Shown in pieces: positions 52,872 through 63,370 of a DNA stretch of 64,000 nucleotides. The notes beneath the pieces are model-generated. The model did not search any database. It saw only the letters and a list, made by a program, of their open reading frames with translations, and was not told the origin of the DNA. Every line of letters starts with the position of its first letter. Position 1 is the first letter of the stretch. Origin of the DNA: Streptomyces fildesensis (GTDB taxonomy: Bacteria; Actinomycetota; Actinomycetes; Streptomycetales; Streptomycetaceae); contig NZ_JAAIKO010000007.1 in assembly GCF_016107395.1 (NCBI RefSeq), positions 1-64,000 of the forward strand. Reading direction: 5' to 3'. A program made the position numbers and the translations under genes.

Positions 52872-54134
52872 ATGTCGAAACTCCACTTCGGCCGGGGCGT
52901 ACTGGGCCTGACGGCCGCGCTCGCGGCGGGCGCGACCCTGTTGGCCGGGCCCGCGACCGCCGCCACGGCCGCGCCCTCCCCCGCACCGCACTCGGCGCCG
53001 GGGCTCCATACCGGGCATGCCGCCACCCAGGCCGCCCTCGACGGCACCGTCGCGGCGGGCGCTCCCGGTGTACAGGCTCAGGCGCAGGTGGGCGGGGACA
53101 CCTGGTTCGGTGCTGCGGGCACCGCGGATCTGTCGTCCGGGCGTCCGTTCCGCCCCGGTGACGAGTTCCGGATCGGCAGCATCACCAAATCGTTCGTCGC
53201 GACGGTGCTGCTGCAGCTGGAAGCCGAGAAGAAGCTGAGCCTGGACGACACGATGGACCGGCTGCTGCCGGGCGTGGTCCAGGGGAACGGCAACGACGGC
53301 CGGCACATCACGCTCCGTCAGGTGCTCAACCACACCAGCGGTCTCTTCAACTACACGGAAGACTCCGCGGTCCGGACCCGGATGGGCGGTCAGGGATTCC
53401 TCGACCACCGCTATGAGACATACCGGCCGCAGCAGATCGTCGCGATCGCCCTCGCCCATCCGCCGAACTTCGCACCGGGCACGTCCTGGAGCTACTCCAA
53501 CACCAACTACATAGTCGCCGGCATGGTGGTGCAGAAGGTGACCGGCCATTCCTACGCCCAGGAGATCGAACGGCGGATCCTGCGGCCGCTGGGACTGCGC
53601 TCGACCAGCGTTCCCGGCACCTCGCCCACGATTCCCGGACGCCACGGCCGCGCCTACTCCGTGCTCTTCGCCCAGACACCCGACCGGCTCTACGACGTCA
53701 CCGAGTTCAATCCGTCGCTGGCCGGCTCTGCGGGCGAGATGATCTCCACGACCGCGGACCTGAACCGCTTCTTCAGCGCTCTTCTGCGCGGCCGGCTGCT
53801 CCCCGCCCACCAGCTCGACGAGATGCTCACCACGGTGTCGACCGGCCCGGACACCCCCGATCTCCGGTACGGCCTGGCCATGATGTCCGTACGGCTGCCC
53901 TGCGGGGTGACCGTCTGGGGCCATGACGGCGGGATCTTCGGTTCCTCCTCGTCCGCAGCCACCACCCGCGACGGGCGGCACAGCCTGTCCTCCAACGTCA
54001 ACGCGGACTGGGTCGAGAGCCCGGTCGCTCCCGTGGTGCCGGAGTTCTGCCCGTCCTCTTCCGCCACCTCCCCGACCACCGCATCACCCGCCACCGCTTT
54101 CCGGACCACCCTCGCCCGGACCACGGGCTTCTGA
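52872..54134 (+). CDS. Secreted serine hydrolase (beta-lactamase/DD-carboxypeptidase class C-like)
   Basis: The 420-residue protein has a signal peptide (LGLTAALAAGATLLAGPATAATA) and a class C serine hydrolase domain. Catalytic Ser-x-x-Lys is in RIGSITKSFVA, Tyr-x-Asn in SYSNTNYIVAG, and the third motif is HDGG in VTVWGHDGGIFGSS. It is homologous to D-alanyl-D-alanine carboxypeptidases and esterases; activity on peptidoglycan or an ester is not determinable. GAGAGGAA precedes the ATG at 52872. The C-terminus is Thr/Ser/Pro-rich. Confidence 0.87.
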   Translation: MSKLHFGRGVLGLTAALAAGATLLAGPATAATAAPSPAPHSAPGLHTGHAATQAALDGTVAAGAPGVQAQAQVGGDTWFGAAGTADLSSGRPFRPGDEFRIGSITKSFVATVLLQLEAEKKLSLDDTMDRLLPGVVQGNGNDGRHITLRQVLNHTSGLFNYTEDSAVRTRMGGQGFLDHRYETYRPQQIVAIALAHPPNFAPGTSWSYSNTNYIVAGMVVQKVTGHSYAQEIERRILRPLGLRSTSVPGTSPTIPGRHGRAYSVLFAQTPDRLYDVTEFNPSLAGSAGEMISTTADLNRFFSALLRGRLLPAHQLDEMLTTVSTGPDTPDLRYGLAMMSVRLPCGVTVWGHDGGIFGSSSSAATTRDGRHSLSSNVNADWVESPVAPVVPEFCPSSSATSPTTASPATAFRTTLARTTGF

Positions 54135-54149
54135 CGGCACACCGGTCCT

Positions 54150-54228
54150 GGTCACGGTCACGGTCACGCGACGGCGTGACCGGGATCGGGACCGGGACCG
54201 GGACCGGGATCGGGATCGGGACCGGGCC
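54150..54228. repeat. Hexamer arrays upstream of the DUF1254 gene
   Basis: GGTCAC is repeated three times (54150-54167), followed by eight hexamers of CGGGAT/CGGGAC/CGGGCC (54181-54228). The arrays lie about 70-145 bases before the gene at 54296. Confidence 0.9.
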
Positions 54229-54295
54229 GTTCCGGCGCGCCGGGGTGGCGCGGGCTCCGGCTGCGACCTGCGGATTCCGCCCCTAGGCTCGGTCC

Positions 54296-55690
54296 ATGGA
54301 CACGCCTGCGGCCCACCCAGGACGGCTCGGCTCCGTAGTCATGGACGGTGAGCTCCCGCGCCGCGAAGACCTCGGCATCGTCTTCGACGAGCTCGACCAC
54401 CAGATGGCCACCCAGGCGTATCTGTGGGCGCTGCCCCTGGTCTCGTACGCGCAGTGGCAGCGGGTGCACACCGACGAGTTCGGGGCGGGACCCAGCGATC
54501 TGGTCCACTACGAGAGCTATCGCGACCGGCTGGGCCTGCTGACCGCCAACGCCACCACTCCCTACGTCCTCGGCTTCATCGACCTCGGCATCACCGGACC
54601 GCTCGTGGTGGACCTGCCGGCCGGGCCCACGGCGGGCGGCGTGTCCGACTTCTGGCAGCGCGAGATCGGCGCGATGGGTGAGATGGGCCCCGACCAGGGC
54701 GAGGGCGGGCGCTATCTCATCGTCCCCCCGGGCCAGGAGGTGCCCGACGACGCCGACGGCTACCACGTCCTCACCGCGACGGGCATGAACGTGATGTTCG
54801 GCTTCCGCACCCTGGGGACCGACGCCGCGCAGGCCCAGCAGCTGGTGGACGCCGTAGGGCTCTACCCCTACGCGCACCGCGACGCGCCCCCGCCGACCAG
54901 AGTGCTCTCGCCTGCCGGCCGGACGTGGTCCGGTGTCCAGCCGAGGAGGCTGGAGTACTGGGAGCGGCTGCACGAGATCTACCAGTCCGAGATCGTCGAC
55001 GAACGCGACCGCTTCTTCCTCGCCATGCTCCGGCAGCTGGGCATCGAGCAGGACAAGCTCTTCACCCCGGACGAGCGGATGACACGCATTCTCACCGAGG
55101 CTGCGGCGGCCGGCGAGCTGATGGCGCAGGCGAACGCGTTCGCCAAGCGGTTCCCCGGCTCCCTCCATTGGCCCGACCGGCAGTGGGACCTCGTCCTCAT
55201 GCTCGACCGCTCCGACCAACGCGCCGCCGGCTACGACCAGCTGCTGGAGCGGACGGCCTGGTTCTACGAGGCGGTCAGCTTCTCCGCGGCCATGAAGAGC
55301 CGGACCCCTGGGCTCGGCCAGGCCTACCTGGGCACCTACACCGACGCGAACGGCCGCTGGCTCGACGGCGCCCGCCGGTACACCCTCCGCGTGCCCGCCG
55401 ACCCGCCCGCGAAGCTGTTCTGGTCGGCGACGGTCTACTCCGCCGACACCCGCTGTCTGATCGACAACCCACAGGAGCGCGGCGACCGCGGATCGCGCGA
55501 CCCCGAGCTCGAGTACAACGAGGACGGATCGGTCGACCTGCACTTCGGACCGGAGGCCCCGGCCGGCCGCGAATCCAACTGGGTACAGACCGTCCCCGGC
55601 CGCCACTGGTTCTGCTACTTCCGCCTCTACGGCCCCCTGGAGCCGTACTTCGACCACACCTGGAAGCTCAACGACATCCGCGCCGATTGA
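54296..55690 (+). CDS. DUF1254/DUF1214 domain protein
   Basis: The 464-residue protein has an N-terminal DUF1254 (ATQAYLWALPLVSYAQWQRV; LTANATTPYVLGFIDL) and a C-terminal DUF1214 (DANGRWLDGARRYTLRVP; KLFWSATVYSADTRCLI). No signal sequence is seen, so it is likely cytoplasmic. Function unknown; such proteins occur widely in actinobacteria and proteobacteria. Starts at 54296 or at an internal ATG at 54341 are possible. The gene stands alone, behind a hexamer array. Confidence 0.8.
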   Translation: MDTPAAHPGRLGSVVMDGELPRREDLGIVFDELDHQMATQAYLWALPLVSYAQWQRVHTDEFGAGPSDLVHYESYRDRLGLLTANATTPYVLGFIDLGITGPLVVDLPAGPTAGGVSDFWQREIGAMGEMGPDQGEGGRYLIVPPGQEVPDDADGYHVLTATGMNVMFGFRTLGTDAAQAQQLVDAVGLYPYAHRDAPPPTRVLSPAGRTWSGVQPRRLEYWERLHEIYQSEIVDERDRFFLAMLRQLGIEQDKLFTPDERMTRILTEAAAAGELMAQANAFAKRFPGSLHWPDRQWDLVLMLDRSDQRAAGYDQLLERTAWFYEAVSFSAAMKSRTPGLGQAYLGTYTDANGRWLDGARRYTLRVPADPPAKLFWSATVYSADTRCLIDNPQERGDRGSRDPELEYNEDGSVDLHFGPEAPAGRESNWVQTVPGRHWFCYFRLYGPLEPYFDHTWKLNDIRAD

Positions 55691-55730
55691 GATCTCCGAC
55701 CGGCATCCCTGGCTGAGGCCCATCAGGGCG

Positions 55731-55880
55731 TCAGAAGGAGGAGCTGGTCGTCAGGTAAGACCGGTAACTGATGACGGCGGGGATGGGCACATTGAGCTTC
55801 CCGGCCGTCGTGGTCAGGGTCTCCTCCTGCCCGAGCACCTGGCCGGTGCCGGCGCTGACGATGAAGGTGTATCGGCATCA
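55731..55880 (-). pseudogene. 3' remnant of a lost gene
   Basis: On the minus strand a 48-codon reading ends in a TGA at 55733. The peptide (YTFIVSAGTGQVLGQEETLT, then a beta-rich end VPIPAVISYRSYL) looks like the end of a CU044_5270-type actinobacterial protein, but the upstream half is missing and the frame is closed by a stop at 55878-55880. No start codon or ribosome site is seen. Family recognition is from memory and uncertain. Confidence 0.45.
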
Positions 55881-55918
55881 GCCCGGATCATTACGGCCCG
55901 ACCGGGCCGTGGTCGACG

Positions 55919-56476
55919 TCAGCCCTCGTCGACCTCGTCCGCGGTGTCCGGCCCACGGAACTCCGCCAGCGACTCGGTGAGCCACTCGATCCAGAACGTC
56001 TCCAGCCCGATCCCCGCGCGCAGCACCAGATGCCGCAATCGGTCCTCGCCGCTGGGGTCCCCGGCGGCGAAGTCACGTTCCTCGATCGCGGTGTACTCGG
56101 CCAACTGCCGTCGGTGGTCCGCGAGATGACGTTCCAGCTCGGGTTCGAGGCCGTCCCGGCCGACGACCGCCGCCGCGCGCAGGCGCAGCAGCAGGGCGTC
56201 GCGGATCGGCTTGGGATCCTGGCTGGTGGCCACCCAGGTGGTCAGTTCCGCACGGCCCGCGGGCAGCACCTCGTACTCGCGCTTCTGGCCACGGGACGGC
56301 GACTGGGCGAGTGCGTGGATGAGGCCGCCCTGCTCCAGCTTTCCCAGCTCGCGGTAGATCTGCTGGTGGGTGGCGGACCAGAAGAAGCCGATCGAGCGGT
56401 CGAACCGACGCGTCAGCTCCAGCCCCGAGGACGGCTTCTCCAGCAGAGCGGTGAGGATGGCGTGCGGCAGCGACAT
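55919..56476 (-). CDS. PadR family transcriptional regulator
   Basis: The 185-residue regulator has the PadR winged helix (LPHAILTALLEKPSSGLELT, THQQIYRELGKLEQGGLIHA) and a helical C-terminal dimer domain (ELERHLADHRRQLAEY). It lies 104 bases downstream of fadH on the same strand; the same pairing (fadH-PadR, Rv1175c-Rv1176c) is known in mycobacteria. The ATG at 56476 is used in preference to a 15-codon longer frame. Ligand probably an aromatic acid or acyl-CoA, unproven. Confidence 0.85.
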   Translation of the reverse strand: MSLPHAILTALLEKPSSGLELTRRFDRSIGFFWSATHQQIYRELGKLEQGGLIHALAQSPSRGQKREYEVLPAGRAELTTWVATSQDPKPIRDALLLRLRAAAVVGRDGLEPELERHLADHRRQLAEYTAIEERDFAAGDPSGEDRLRHLVLRAGIGLETFWIEWLTESLAEFRGPDTADEVDEG

Positions 56477-56580
56477 GGTCTTACGGCGCCTCTCTGGGAC
56501 CCGGTCGTCCGGCCGGGGCATCCCGGCCGGACGATGGACGTACTGGGAGGCATCCTAGGATCGGCGCCGCCGGCGCGCCG

Positions 56581-58626
<2,046 letters not shown>

Positions 58627-58658
58627 TTAGCGCAAGTTCTAGACGAGTCGAGCCGATT

Positions 58659-58674
58659 ATGCAACAAGTTGCAT
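58659..58674. promoter_or_regulatory. Palindrome ATGCAACAAGTTGCAT upstream of fadH
   Basis: Arms of seven bases around AA; perfect symmetry. It is 57-72 bases upstream of the fadH start and a good operator candidate for the neighbouring PadR or LysR. A GAACT/AGTTC inverted repeat lies just downstream (58621-58639). Confidence 0.6.
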
Positions 58675-58732
58675 AGAGGGGGGCGGCCACCTCGTGGGCC
58701 ACGAGGTCGAGGCGGGAGCATCCTCCGCCGGC

Positions 58733-59641
58733 TCAGGCCGGAGCATCCTCCGTCCGCTCCGGCAGCGCGGCGCGGGCCTGCCGGACCAGGGCGCGGGCCG
58801 CCGGGCCCGACGGCCCCTCCGCGCGCCAGGCGAGGGCGAGGCGCCCGCGCAGCTTCGGCCGGACCAGGTTCACCGCGTGCAGTTCACCCGGGTAGGAACG
58901 GGCGAGCGACTCGGGCAGGATCGCCACGCCCAGCCCCCGGATGGCGAACTGCGCGAGGACGGTGGGATCCGCCGCCTCGAACGCGATCCGCGGCCGGAAG
59001 CCCGCCGCCGCACAGGCGAGGTCGACCACGGTGCGCAGCCCGGTGCCGCGCGGCAGGCACATCAGGGGACGGCCGGCGAGGGCGTCGAGCGTGATCGAGG
59101 TCCGGGCGGCCAGCGGATCGCCGGGGGCGACGGCGACGACGAACGGCTCGTCGACGACGACCTGCACCCCGATCCCCGGCGGGAGCTCGCCCGCCAGGCT
59201 GACGACCGCAACGTCCAGCCGCCCTGTGAGCAGCGCCTGGAGCAGGTTGTCCGAGGTGTCCTCGATGAGGCCGATCTCCACCGCGGGGTGGCTGTGATGG
59301 AAGTCGGCCAGCAGCCCGGCCAGGTCGACGGCCTGCCCGAGCGAGGTCACGGTGCCGACCGCGACATGCCCGCGGACCAGGCCGGCCAGTTCTTCGACGG
59401 CCTGCCGGGCGCCGGCGACGGCGGCGAGCGCCGCCCGCGCGTACGGCAGCACCGCGGCGCCCACGTCGGTGGGCCGGACCGTGCGGCCGGAACGGTCCAG
59501 CAGGTCCTGTCCCAACTCCCGTTCCAACTGCCGGATCTGGGCGCTCACCCCGGGCTGCGCCACATGGAGCTTGGCCGCGGCCTTGGTGAAACTCGCCTCT
59601 TCGGTGACCGTCACGAGGTATTCCAGCTGGCGCAGTTCCAT
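58733..59641 (-). CDS. LysR family transcriptional regulator
   Basis: The 302-residue LysR protein has the N-terminal helix-turn-helix (MELRQLEYLVTVTEEASFTK, then ATTRALHVSQPGVS-like helices) and a C-terminal effector domain (LTGRLDVAVVSLAGELPPGI). It is transcribed towards fadH and away from the ArsR-SRPBCC operon. The ATG at 59641 begins the conserved MELRQLEYL; an 8-codon longer frame is less likely. Targets may include fadH or the divergent operon. Confidence 0.87.
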   Translation of the reverse strand: MELRQLEYLVTVTEEASFTKAAAKLHVAQPGVSAQIRQLERELGQDLLDRSGRTVRPTDVGAAVLPYARAALAAVAGARQAVEELAGLVRGHVAVGTVTSLGQAVDLAGLLADFHHSHPAVEIGLIEDTSDNLLQALLTGRLDVAVVSLAGELPPGIGVQVVVDEPFVVAVAPGDPLAARTSITLDALAGRPLMCLPRGTGLRTVVDLACAAAGFRPRIAFEAADPTVLAQFAIRGLGVAILPESLARSYPGELHAVNLVRPKLRGRLALAWRAEGPSGPAARALVRQARAALPERTEDAPA

Positions 59642-59666
59642 AACCCGGAACGCTAGCAGTAGCACC

Positions 59667-59731
59667 GTCCAGACTCATGGCTTATGGACTCCTCCGACAA
59701 GAAGATACGTCTGGACAAAAATATTTGTCGG
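59667..59731. promoter_or_regulatory. Operator region of the ArsR-SRPBCC operon
   Basis: GACAAAAATATTTGTC (59714-59729) is a perfect 6+4+6 palindrome 18 bases before the ArsR start. CCGACAA/TTGTCGG (59694, 59725) and GTCCAGAC/GTCTGGAC (59667, 59709) add nested inverted repeats, likely for both LysR and ArsR. Confidence 0.6.
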
Positions 59732-59746
59732 TGAGAGCCTGGAGCC

Positions 59747-60406
59747 ATGTTGGACGTGACAGTGATCGAGGACCCGGCAGCCGCCGAGGTCTCGCTTGCG
59801 CCGATAAGGGCCCGGCTCCTCGCCGAGCTGATGGAGCCCGCCTCGGCGACCATGCTTGCGGCCCGGGTCGGCCTGCCCCGGCAGAAGGTGAACTACCACC
59901 TCAAGGCGCTGGAGCGGCACGGCCTGATCGAGCTGGTCGATGAGCGCAGGAAGGGCAATGTGACCGAGCGGATGATGCGCGCGACGGCGGCGTCGTACGT
60001 GATCTCGCCGCTCGCGCTGGCCGCGGTGCAGCCCGATCCGGCCCGCTCCCGTGACCAGTTCTCCGCCCGCTGGCTGCTCGCGGTCGCCGCGCGCCTGGTG
60101 CGTGACGTCGGCACGCTGCTCACGGGCGCGGCCAAGGCTCGCCGGCCGCTCGCGACCTTCGCGCTGGACGGCGAGGTGCGCTTCGCCTCCGCCGCCGACC
60201 GGGCGGCGTTCATCGAGGAACTGGCGGCCGGAGTCGGCGCGCTGGTTCTGAAGTATCACGACGCGTCGGCGGAGGGCGGCCGGGACCACCGTGTGGTCGT
60301 CGCCGTCCACCCGACCGTCAAGATGCCGGCGGTCGGCCCGGCCGAGTCGCTGCCCGCCGCGGACGAACGCACCACGGCCGCATCCCCCACCGACAAGCCC
60401 GTATAG
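59747..60406 (+). CDS. ArsR-type winged-helix regulator
   Basis: The 219-residue regulator has an N-terminal ArsR/HTH-20-like domain (LLAELMEPASATMLAARVGL, QKVNYHLKALERHGLIELVD) and a C-terminal region of about 130 residues with no known motif. It is followed after 27 bases by an SRPBCC (AHSA1) gene, a typical Streptomyces pair in which the ArsR protein represses both. The ATG at 59747 follows GGAG. A palindromic operator lies just upstream. Confidence 0.82.
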   Translation: MLDVTVIEDPAAAEVSLAPIRARLLAELMEPASATMLAARVGLPRQKVNYHLKALERHGLIELVDERRKGNVTERMMRATAASYVISPLALAAVQPDPARSRDQFSARWLLAVAARLVRDVGTLLTGAAKARRPLATFALDGEVRFASAADRAAFIEELAAGVGALVLKYHDASAEGGRDHRVVVAVHPTVKMPAVGPAESLPAADERTTAASPTDKPV

Positions 60407-60433
60407 CCCGCATAACCCGTACAAGGAGTCACC

Positions 60434-61180
60434 ATGTCCAAGGAATTCGAGATCATCCGGGAGTTCGAGGTCCAGGCGACCCCCGAGCAGGTCTGGGAAG
60501 CGCTCACCGAAGGTACGGCCGGCTGGCTGTGGCCGATGGAGTACGAGCACCGCGAGGGCGGCGCGGCCCCGTTCGGCGGCACCGTGACCGCCTGGGATCC
60601 GCCGCACCGGCTCACCGGCCGGGTGGAGAGCCCGGAGGGCGTGGAGAACCAGACGTTCAATCAGCTGGACCACGTCATCGAACCGCGTGAGGGCGGCCGC
60701 GCCTGGGTGCGCTATGTGCACAGCGGCATCTTCGTCGACGACTGGGACAACCAGTACGACGGCGCCAGCAAGCACACGGACTTCTATCTGCACACGCTGC
60801 GGCAGTACCTCGAGCACTTCCCCGGACTGACCCCGGTCTACGCCGCGGTCGAGGGCCCGACGGCGTCCGGTGCGCCGGACGCGTTCACCGTGCTCGGCAG
60901 GGCGCTGGGGCTGCCCGACGACGCGGCGGCTGGCACCGCGGTACGGGTCGGGCTGCCCGGCCCCGACGCGGTCGACGCCGTGATCGACTACCGCAACCAG
61001 TACTTCATCGGCCTGCGCACCGCCGATTCGCTCTACCGCTTCTTCGGCAGGAACGCCTTCGGCGGAACGGTCGGTGTCGTGGTGCACCGGTTCGGCACCG
61101 GCCATGACGCCGACGCCGAACCGGGCGTGAAGGGGACCGAAGCCACCTGGCAGAACTGGATCGACGGAGTGTTCGCCTGA
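60434..61180 (+). CDS. SRPBCC (AHSA1-like) domain protein
   Basis: The 248-residue protein begins with an AHSA1/START fold (EFEIIREFEVQATPEQVWEA, RLTGRVESPEGVENQTFNQL, RYVHSGIFVDDWDNQYDGAS) and has a C-terminal extension of about 90 residues. It probably binds a small lipid or polyketide-like ligand. It is the second gene of the ArsR operon, with AAGGAG before the ATG. Its ligand may be the ArsR inducer. Confidence 0.8.
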   Translation: MSKEFEIIREFEVQATPEQVWEALTEGTAGWLWPMEYEHREGGAAPFGGTVTAWDPPHRLTGRVESPEGVENQTFNQLDHVIEPREGGRAWVRYVHSGIFVDDWDNQYDGASKHTDFYLHTLRQYLEHFPGLTPVYAAVEGPTASGAPDAFTVLGRALGLPDDAAAGTAVRVGLPGPDAVDAVIDYRNQYFIGLRTADSLYRFFGRNAFGGTVGVVVHRFGTGHDADAEPGVKGTEATWQNWIDGVFA

Positions 61181-61203
61181 CGGCCTCCGGTGAACGCGCC
61201 GGA

Positions 61204-61287
61204 ATGAGCCGCCAGCCGCCCTCAGGACCCGTAGACCTGGAACCGGGATGAGCCGTCAGCCGGCCCTCAGGACCCGTAGACCTGGAA
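61204..61287 (-). repeat. Tandem duplication of the 3' end of the GH71/99-like gene
   Basis: Two copies of about 40 bases begin ATGAGCCG and end TAGACCTGGAA (61204-61242 and 61248-61287), offset by 44 bases and differing by a base change and a one-base indel. Both carry the FQVYGS-stop code; the gene uses the second copy. Confidence 0.9.
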
Positions 61288-62952
61288 TTCGGCGACCTGC
61301 CCGGCCGGCCACCCCGTGTTGGCGGTGAAGCTGAGCCGCAGATAGCGGACGGTCGCGGTGGCCGCGAAGGTGATGGTGGCCTTGTTGCCGGTGGCCGGGT
61401 CGAAGGTGTAGCCCGCCGGGCCGGCCACCGTGGCGAAGTTCGAACCGTCGGTGCTGCCCAGGACGGAGAGCGTCTGGGTCCTGGCTCCCCAGGCGGTGGC
61501 CGGCGGCACGGACAGAACGACGCGCTTGGCGCCGGTCGCGGCACCGAGATCGACCTGGAGCCACTGCGGGAACGCGTTGTTGGCGCTCTCCCAGTAGCTG
61601 TTGGCGTCACCGTCGACGGCGTTGCCCGAACCGTAGCCCTGCGTGTGGCTGCTCTCCGACGTCGGCCGGTGCAGCGCCAGGTTGGTGTCGACGGGAGGGG
61701 GCCCGCCGCTGGTGACCGGGGCGGTCGGGCGGACCGGGGTCAGCGCGAGCTGCCCCTTGAGCATTCTGCCGCCGTCGGCCGTGAGCCGCAGATAGTAGTC
61801 CGCCGAGCAGGCCGTCCCGTCCTCGTCCAGCCCCAGCAGGCCGGAGCCGACCGGGACGGTCGCCGACGTCTCGGCCGTCTTGGCGATCTGGTTGCCCTCG
61901 TTGTACTCGTCGAACATCGAAATGTAGATGCCCTGGGCGCCCGCCCGGACCACGTTGTAGAACTGCCGCCACATGAAGTCGCCGTGCGCCCGCTGCCGTC
62001 CGCCGACGTCGCCGGGGAGCACGCACGGTTGGTAGTCGATGCCGTGGGCGTTGCAGTCGGCCTGGTCGGGCACGGTGCACAGGTCGTAGAAGTGGTCGGA
62101 GTCGCCCGCGTTGCCGATCCGGCCCACCATCCACGGGGAGAGCATGTGGAAGGCGCGGTAGACGTCGAGGTACCCGGGCTTTGAGTCGTTGACCCCGGTC
62201 CGCCAGTACGTCGGGACGCCGCCCATGACGTAACAGCCCTGGCTCTTGAACCAGTTGACGACGTCGAGGCAGGCCGCCGGGGACCAGGGGTGGTTGTCGT
62301 CGGCGAAGCCGAAGCCCCAGATGCCCACGACCGGCTTGCCGTTCTGCCGCGCGTACGCGGCGGAGGACGTCAGCGCCGACATCTTGGCGGTCCAGTCGGC
62401 CTTGATCTCCGGCTGCATGTTCGCCCAGCCGCTGACGTCGTACATCACGTAGAACTTGCGGTCGTTGGCCTCCGCGGCAGCCCTGACCTTGACGGCCATC
62501 GCGTCGCGGGTGGCGCCCTCGCCGCCGTTCGGGTTGAACCGCTGCAGGGCCGCGGTGTCACAGCCGTTCTGCCGCATCGACAGGAAGTGGGCGTTGACCG
62601 TCTGCTGGTCGTAGGAGGAGAAGAGCGTCGCGGGCTGCCCGTTGCCGAGGTTGCCGTAGGCGGTCCGGTAGGCGCCCGTGTAGTCCCGCATGTCGGGCCA
62701 TGCCCTGATCGCGTTGTTGGACGGGGACGGCGGCTGGGACCAGTTCTGGCTCCAGTGCCACCAGCCGTTGATGGGCGCTCCGTCACCGGGGGCGGCGAAC
62801 CAGCCCTGATAGCCGACGGTGATCTTCCCGACCACGTCTCCTGGAGGGCTCGCGGCAACGGCCGCCGCCCCGAGCGTCCCGGTGGCCGGCAGGGCGCCGA
62901 GGGCGACTCCCGCCGTCACCGATCCGATGAACACCCGGCGTGAGATCCCCAT
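61267..62952 (-). CDS. Secreted GH71/99-like glycoside hydrolase with C-terminal discoidin domain
   Basis: The 561-residue protein has a twin-arginine signal (SRRVFIGSVTAGVALGALPA), a GH71/GH99-like catalytic domain (TVGYQGWFAAPGDGAPINGW, GGVPTYWRTG, MFDEYNEGNQIAKTAET with likely catalytic Glu residues) and a discoidin domain (about 435-561). Related GH99-like enzymes act on mannan or other alpha-glucans; the substrate here is not known. Its discoidin domain belongs to the SYWESAN type shared with the partial gene at 63371. Start at 62952. Confidence 0.82.
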   Translation of the reverse strand: MGISRRVFIGSVTAGVALGALPATGTLGAAAVAASPPGDVVGKITVGYQGWFAAPGDGAPINGWWHWSQNWSQPPSPSNNAIRAWPDMRDYTGAYRTAYGNLGNGQPATLFSSYDQQTVNAHFLSMRQNGCDTAALQRFNPNGGEGATRDAMAVKVRAAAEANDRKFYVMYDVSGWANMQPEIKADWTAKMSALTSSAAYARQNGKPVVGIWGFGFADDNHPWSPAACLDVVNWFKSQGCYVMGGVPTYWRTGVNDSKPGYLDVYRAFHMLSPWMVGRIGNAGDSDHFYDLCTVPDQADCNAHGIDYQPCVLPGDVGGRQRAHGDFMWRQFYNVVRAGAQGIYISMFDEYNEGNQIAKTAETSATVPVGSGLLGLDEDGTACSADYYLRLTADGGRMLKGQLALTPVRPTAPVTSGGPPPVDTNLALHRPTSESSHTQGYGSGNAVDGDANSYWESANNAFPQWLQVDLGAATGAKRVVLSVPPATAWGARTQTLSVLGSTDGSNFATVAGPAGYTFDPATGNKATITFAATATVRYLRLSFTANTGWPAGQVAEFQVYGS

Positions 62953-63370
62953 GTGGACTCCTCCCGTTGTGCACGGTTGCGCGCCGTTGACCGGTCAGCG
63001 GCAGATCGTAGCCACGGCGAAACACTGCCGCAATAGAGCACGCAGGATGAGCAATATATGTGAAGAGATCTGCAAATTAGGCCCACTTGCAGCTCGCAAC
63101 GGGTGGAGTGCAGCATTCCGTCCAGCGTTTACCCCTCGACCGCCCCACCGGTCCCTGCCGGACCACTCGGTTCCGGACACCCACAAGCCGATCTTGCGGG
63201 GGCGTAGACGTGGCTGTAGCACGTCTGTAACACTCTGCTAACCCAACGCAAATTCATTGCAGAGTGATGTTCATTCCTTACCATTCTCCGCAACTTCGAC
63301 GGCGAGAGCGTGGCCGTGGCCTCACTCGCCCCCCATTCCTGACACTCCGGACGAGAGACAGAGGAACGCA
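62953..63370. other. AT-richer intergenic region with an inverted repeat
   Basis: The 418-base gap is lower in GC than the genes. AGACGTG (63206-63212) and CACGTCT (63220-63226) form an inverted repeat about 150 bases upstream of the following gene. TTCATT repeats lie near 63250-63280. Confidence 0.45.
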
